NCBI GenBank assembly: GCA_016858145.1
Contig: JAEHOE010000003.1
Location: 992,001 to 1,056,000, forward strand
Direction: 5' to 3'
Source: Edaphochlamys debaryana
Lineage: Eukaryota; Chlorophyta; Chlorophyceae; Chlamydomonadales
Length of the DNA: 64,000 nucleotides
Below the pieces are notes generated by a model, which saw only the letters and a program-made list of their open reading frames with translations, had not been told where the DNA came from and ran no database searches. The translations under genes were made by a program, and so were the position numbers. This document shows, in pieces, positions 58,250 through 64,000 of this stretch. Each line of letters opens with the position of its first letter. Within the stretch, counting starts at the first letter, position 1.

Positions 58250-61200
58250 ATGGACACTGACGACCCTGGCGTTGGAGTCGCACTAGACTTTGCAAATGGC
58301 GGAGCACAACACTCCAAGCCCAAAGCGGGAGCGGACACGGTTCAAGCGACTGATGGAGCGGGTCTATGGGTGGTGGGCACGCACTGCAGCACAATCCTCC
58401 AGGAAAGCCCTATCGAGTGTCCAGCGTCGAGTGAGCCAGGGCCAACCTCAGCGGCCCCAAATGTCGACGGCGTGGAGCCGCCAGCTCTTGGGGTACCTGC
58501 GAGCGCCCCAGCAGTGCCTACGCCTGGGCCAGCTGGAGCCGACGGCATGCGGGACACATCCAAGTCCGCATGCGCGAGCACGGACGTCAAGGTTAAGCCA
58601 GCAGGCTGCTGCGGAAGGCTCCCTAAAGCGCGCGAGTGCTGCCCGACCGTGCTGGGGTCCCTCAGGGTAAGCTGCGCTGTCGGTCTGGGGGGGATGCCCA
58701 CGCCAGCCCTGGCTTCCCGACTGTTGCCACACCTGTTCCCTTTGGCCCACGGCTCGCACGGGAGTTCACAGCTGACGCCCTTGTCCGTGTAGCAGCAACA
58801 AGCCCCGCTGCACTCTGCCCCTTCACCGCGCATTGCCTGCCCTCTTGAGCGGCGTCTGTCCCCTGACGGTCGGCCCCGACCCCGTGCCGTTCGCGCACGC
58901 AGGAGTGGGCGCACGTGGTGAGGCTGTACCCCTCCACGCTCATCATCCCATTAGTCGTACTGGCGCTGCTGGTGGGCTTCGGCGTCTGGGGTGTGAATCA
59001 GGCGGCCAATGCGGCGGTGGACCAGCAGCAGGACGACGCACGCAGCCGGGCCGTGGACGCAGCCACTGGCTTCCAGGTGGGGGGGGAGGCCGTGGATCGG
59101 GGAAGAGGAGGAAGAGAGCGGCGAAGCCCTTGCTACTGCTGGGAGGGGCACTCCGGGGCGGTGTTGGGGGGCGGTGCTGAGCGGCTGTGATGTCGACGAC
59201 CGCAAGCGATGGGGCGCGCTGGGGAGCGGCCGATAACTGGCTCACCGCCACCTGATGGCCCATGGCCCTTATGCCTCCCGCAGATTCAACTGCAGCAGTC
59301 CTTCACGCCAGGCGTCACGTTCCAGCTGTTGGTCAAGCAGCGGCCTGACTGGGCGTACTGGCTGCAGAACTTCAACCAAACGGCCGACGAGCTCATGTCC
59401 CGGGTGGGTGGCTGACTGCGTGGAGTGCCCCGGGCTCTGTGTTTGTCAGTTCGGGGTTTGGAGGCGGCGGGGAAGGAGCGCGAGCCCGGTATTGGGCTGG
59501 CACTCCGGGTACGGCCTCCTGAGACATGGGGACAAGAGGCTGCCCAAGCGCGGCGGCCCTTCTTCACCGTGTGCACGGGACTTGAAGCAGCAGGCTGATC
59601 CATGGCACAGCCCGTAGTTCAGCTGCATCAGGAGCAGGGCATGGACCGCGGCTGTCGCTCTCATGTCTACTCTGTCCCCCATCTGACGGGCTGCTTTCCC
59701 TGGCCATTGTTGTGCGGGCCAATGTGGTGGGACCGCAGGTGCCCGCCGGCTCCCTGTGGAATCTGCAGCTGCAGCCGTTCGCGCAGGTGATGCAGATCCA
59801 CCCCACCCGCCCCGAGGACCTGGGCCAGCTCTTCCCGCCGCGGGACCTGCTGGGAGGTGCGCCGGGCGGCGCCTGGGGTGGGATGATGGGGCCGGGGGTG
59901 CAGTTTCTAGGGAGGCGCCACGGGCTGCCAGTACTGGTGGGTGGAGGACTGTTGTGCGGTAGCGCACGGCGCGGACGGCTGGCGTAAACCGTCTGGCGGG
60001 TTGCGCAGCTGCTCTGCCTTCTGACTTTGCCCGCAAGGCAAATGCGCGTAGCCTGTACTGCGCGGCGGCTGTTGGGACGGCTGGCTTGGGTCCTACGCAC
60101 GTAGTCACGTATCAACCCCGCGCTTCGTACCCAACCCGCGGCGCAGACCCCACGCGGCGGGACGACCTGCTCCGGGTGATCGCCACCAAGCAGGTGGCGG
60201 TGGTGGGGCCGCTGAGCCTGGTGCAGGGCTTCACGGGCGCCTTCGTGAGGTGCGGGGCCGTACGGGAGGCGGGGCCTGCGCTGGGCCCGGTGCGGGCCTG
60301 CGGGCTCGGCGCCTGGGGCCCACGAACGGCGGTTTGGCTGGCACGGGGCGGGGCAAGGAGATGAGGCATCTCACACGATGGCCGGGGCGAGGCGAACAGC
60401 CGGCATGCGGGGATGATGTCGACGCACGTGGGAACACCCACATGGTGTGCCGGCTGTGTTTGCCCCCAGGTACCCCATCTACGTTCCGGACGTTGAGCCG
60501 GAGGAGACATTTGGCTTCCGCTACCGCGAGAACGCCAGCGCCATCCCCTACGAGCAACTGCCAGAGTCTGTGCGGACCTGCAGGATCTGCTACAACAGGT
60601 GGGGCAGCACGGCGCAGAGCACCCTAGTCCGGGGCCGTACCGTACGCTGAGGCCCGCTGTTGTGCGGCGATCGTGTCTCCCAAGCCAGGCTGGCCGCGCC
60701 TGCGGCCCTGCGCTCCTATGAGCGCCGCAGCGCTGCTCGCCTTCGCGCCCGGCCCTGTCCGCTCTTGACCCTAGCCCTCGCCCCCCCCCCCGGTCTCCGC
60801 CCTTTCCTGCAGCACCACCCGTGAGAAGTGGTGGGGCATCCTCACGGTGCTCATCAACTACGATGCGGTCATAAACGGGCAGGACTCGTACCTGGAGGGT
60901 CTGCGCAGCCAGGTGGGGGCAGGGACCGCGCGGCGCAGGGCCGAGGGGCGGGCCGGATGGGCCTGGGGCCTGGGTGCTGGGCTCCTGGCCCCTGGTAGCG
61001 CCGGGGGAATCTGTCGCACGCGTCGGCGCCACGTCTCATGAGCGCAACCACGCCTTCCAGTGGTCGGCATAGCTGGTCTGCCAAGCGCGCTCTGCCGTGC
61101 CTTTTGACCGCTTCTCTGTGGTCCGCGCCACACCGCAACCGCCTCCCACAGCCCCCGCAGCCCCCGCAACCCCCGCAACCCCCGCAACCCGTCCCGTTCC

Positions 61201-64000
61201 CCCATGCCCACCCGCAGGGCTACAACTACGCCCTGGTGCGGCCCATCAACGCCACCGCGGAGCAGCTCATCGCCAAGAACGGCCCCAGCGCGCTAAATCA
61301 GGGGGACGCGGTCACGGTGCCGGTGCGCGTCATCAACAACGCCACCTGGTACCTGCGGGTGAGGGCATTGTACGCGGGAGCGGTGCGCGGCGCCGCGCAA
61401 GCATGCCACAATCCCGTGCCCGTACCGCCGGCCGTGTGGCGCGTATCTTGTGGCATGCGGGGTGCCCGTGCCTCGGCGCCATGCCCAGCCACCACGCGCC
61501 GTCAGTCAACAATGAGCTGGCGGCTGCTCGCGGTGCTGCGCTTACAGCTGTACGATACAAGCCCAAACCTAAACCCTGAGCCTAAACCCCGCCAGATCTT
61601 CTTGTCACGGAAGCCGTGTTTGTGCCCGCCGGTCGCAGGTTGCGCCCGCGGAGGGGTTCTCCGTGTCGTGGCGCGACCCGCTGATCGCGGCGGTGGTCAT
61701 CATCGCCTTCATCGTGTGCACCCTTCTGTTCATAGCGCTGAGCTCCTTCAAGCGCCAGCGCCTGCTGCTGCAGGAGACGGTGGTGAGCGCCGGCAGAGGG
61801 GCCGTGGCTGACGCGTCTAGTACGGTACAGCCAAGGCAGCGGCGCAGGGGGTCCCCTTGCCCCTCGTGTCGCGGTCCTAGCCTCTGCATGGCCATGTGTC
61901 ACGCCTGCTCTGACGACTCGTCCTGCGTTGCCCGATGGCGTGGCCCCAGGCTGCCAACCGCAATCTGGCCCTGACCACCAAGCGGCTCGAGGAGGAGAAG
62001 GTGCGAGCCGCAGCGTGCTATTGCTTTCTGTAGCGCCGGGAAGGCGCCGCTGCCTCCCTCCGCACCCTGCCAATCGATCGCTTACCAACGGCACACCCTT
62101 GTGGGAACGCGTGCACTGCAACAGGAGCGCATGGACGTGCTGCTGGTACGGCAGTACGAGCTGCTAAGGTGCCTGGATTCCAACCGACCAAAGCGCGGTA
62201 TCCTGGGAGGAGATATCACGACGGAGGGCACCCTACACGGCACCCTGGGTGCATCCAAGAAGGCCATGATGGGTGGGTGGTACGTGGGCGGGAGCGCGGG
62301 ACTCCTCGGCGAGACCCTGTGCTCGGGATAGCAGGACTAAGGGCGCGCGCTCATACAGCCTTGCGGGCGCTCGGTAACGCCACGTCATTACGCAATTGAG
62401 TAACCTTTCTGTCTCCTTGTTGCGTGCAGCGCGCATCGAGGACACACGGCGGTCGCTGAATGTGGCCAAGTCGAGCATGGACGAGCCGATCCAGGTCTTC
62501 GAGGTGCTTGGCCAAGGCGCGGTGAGTTGGCTGAAGGCTACCGGAACCGGGCACAGGCTTCTTGACAGGAGCTTGCTTGGTCACGCAGGCTGTGTTCGTG
62601 CACTAACCACAACATACTTCCTCTGACCCCTGTCACCAATACTTGCCTCCCGCAGTTTGGCAAGGTGCAACGCGGCCTGTGGCGCGGCACGGTGGTTGCC
62701 GTGAAAACCATGATCCTGCCCGCCAACATGACTGGCCAAGAAAAGCGCGAGAAGATGGCGGTCATGGAGGCGGCCATCAGCAGCTCGCTGGTGCACCCCA
62801 ACATCGTCACCACCTACACCTACTTCATCAGGCCATACCACGAGCCCACGCACGAGGGCGTGCAGAACATGCTAGCCAGGTGGGGCCAGCGTCCTACCCT
62901 CATTCCCTGTCCCCACGCAACCCTCTGCCCTGAGCACAGCTGCTAACATCAGGCACCGCCAGGGCTCCTGAACCTTGAGCACCGCCTCTGAGACTGAGTC
63001 CTCGTCGGTGCCCGACGGGCCGACTCTGCCCCTCCCCGCAGCACGCAAAGCAGGCCGGCCGCCACGCAGCGCTCCGCGGGCCGCACGGGCAGCGAGCAGG
63101 GCACGGGCATGGGCTCGCTCGAGGGCGGCAGCTCCTCGGACGAGAGCACCATCCACAGCTACGAGGTGCGTAACGCCGCGCGGCTTTGGCACCTTCGCAT
63201 TTCGAGGACGGAGGGCCTCCCGTCGCTGGTCGCCGTGCGGTGCCTGCTGCCGGCAAGAGCATTGCACGCCCTTCGCCTGCGCAATGCTCACATTGTGTCC
63301 TCCGCGCACGCCGCTTCTGTGCCCCAGGTCCGTCTGGTGCTCGAGTTCTGCGACAAGGGCTCGCTCAAGGACGCACTTGACCAACAGGCCTTCATGACTT
63401 GTGAGTGTTGGGCGCTGAGCTGGATTAGCCTGGTCACAGCCGAGGTAGAAACATTGATCATCATTGGCTTCAACCGTTTCTCCCTCACCCGCAGCTGGCA
63501 TGCTTAACATGGCAGCCATCCTCGAGACCGCTGCGGACATCGCCAAGGCCATGGTCCACATGCACGCAGCCAGCGTGCTGCACTCGGGTGGGTGACACCC
63601 CTGGCATGGCAAATGCTCTCTAGCTCTTGTTGTGCAGAAGGCCTGATATCCTTCTATCCTCCCACAGACCTCAAGGCCCGCAACATCATGCTCAAGAGCA
63701 GCGGCATGGACGGGCGCGGCGTGGTGGCCAAGGTGGCTGACTTTGGTCTCAGCACGCGCATGGAGCACCAGGAGACGCACCTCAGCAGCTGCTTCCAGGG
63801 CACCCTGACCCACATGGCCCCGGAGGTCATGCTCGAGGGGCGCATCAGCAAGGCCGCGGACGTCTACTCGGTGAGACAGGGGGCTGGGCGCGGCGAGAGG
63901 CATGCGCACTGTAACCGGAAAGATCTGTGTGCTAGACAGAGGCCAACTGACAGCACCGCCTCTGTTGCCCCGGCCCGTGCCCCCCAGTTTGGCATTCTGA
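58250..64000 (+). CDS. CHASE-domain receptor protein kinase (TKL type), copy 3 (3' end cut by window)
   Basis: Exons: 58250-58666, 58903-59076, 59284-59403, 59739-59856, 60147-60249, 60470-60598, 60813-60912, 61218-61358, 61639-61782, 61950-62000, 62125-62272, 62430-62521, 62656-62879, 63042-63165, 63328-63400, 63495-63587, 63668-63870, 63988 to window end. The CHASE domain is clearest here: PFAQVMQIHP, RDLLGDPTRR, VVGPLSLVQG, WWGILTVLINYD, GYNYALVRP and NNATWYL. Two membrane segments flank it (LIIPLVVLALLVGFGVWGV; LIAAVVIIAFIVCTLLFIAL). Kinase motifs as in the other copies. Several CHASE introns of copies 1 and 2 are absent, while kinase introns are all kept. The 139-codon first exon is chosen because only this frame reaches the phase-0 donor at 58,666; an overlapping basic frame from 58,290 cannot be joined. 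The C-terminal lobe lies outside the window. Confidence 0.85.
61147..61190 (+). repeat. CCCCCGCA(A/G) minisatellite in kinase copy 3 intron
   Basis: Five or so tandem octamer/nonamer units of CCCCCGCA upstream of the exon starting at 61,218; they form a pyrimidine-rich tract near the acceptor. Confidence 0.8.

Noticed and set aside
58290..58670. Alternative basic first-exon frame for kinase copy 3
   Set aside because: It cannot be joined in frame to the membrane exon at 58,903 through the donor at 58,666; the 58,250 frame can (phase 0, as in copies 1 and 2).

Overview
The window looks like nuclear DNA of a chlamydomonad/volvocine green alga. This is inferred from GC-rich coding sequence with G/C-ending third positions, dense short GT-AG introns, and multi-exon CHASE-domain receptor kinases. 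No species can be named from the sequence alone.

Layout: (1) positions 54-209 are the last exon of an upstream gene. (2) Positions 1469-8805 are CHASE-TKL receptor kinase copy 1, 25 exons. (3) About 11.8-25.9 kb is an autonomous-type Helitron (element A). It encodes one spliced polyprotein with an OTU-like protease domain, AT-hooks, a chromodomain, a coiled coil, a Cys-motif/DUF6570-like region, HUH Rep and a PIF1-like helicase. It is followed by a duplicated 3' region with 252-bp tandem repeats. (4) 25.9-29.7 kb is repeat-rich DNA. (5) 29,696-40,533 is a second, diverged Helitron (element B) with the same architecture plus a PHD finger, broken by an in-frame TGA and a frameshift. (6) 40.5-47.1 kb holds two tandem F-box/LRR-like paralogues (one with a premature TGA) and two unidentified small ORFs. 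(7) 48,563-56,004 is kinase copy 2, 26 exons. (8) 58,250 to the window end is kinase copy 3, truncated by the window edge.

The host locus is therefore a tandem array of receptor kinases: a cytosolic N-terminus, a membrane segment, an extracellular CHASE sensor, a second membrane segment, a coiled coil and a TKL-type kinase. About 40 kb of transposon-derived and accessory DNA lies between copies 1 and 2. The three kinases allow intron-by-intron comparison: kinase-half introns are conserved, CHASE-half introns differ, and copy 2 has a private intron.

The most interesting system is the Helitron polyprotein. It joins rolling-circle transposition enzymes to an N-terminal OTU-type cysteine protease and to chromatin-reading modules. 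The two elements differ by gain or loss of a PHD module. Most exon joins were checked by reading frame and by comparing paralogous copies within the window; no database search was possible.
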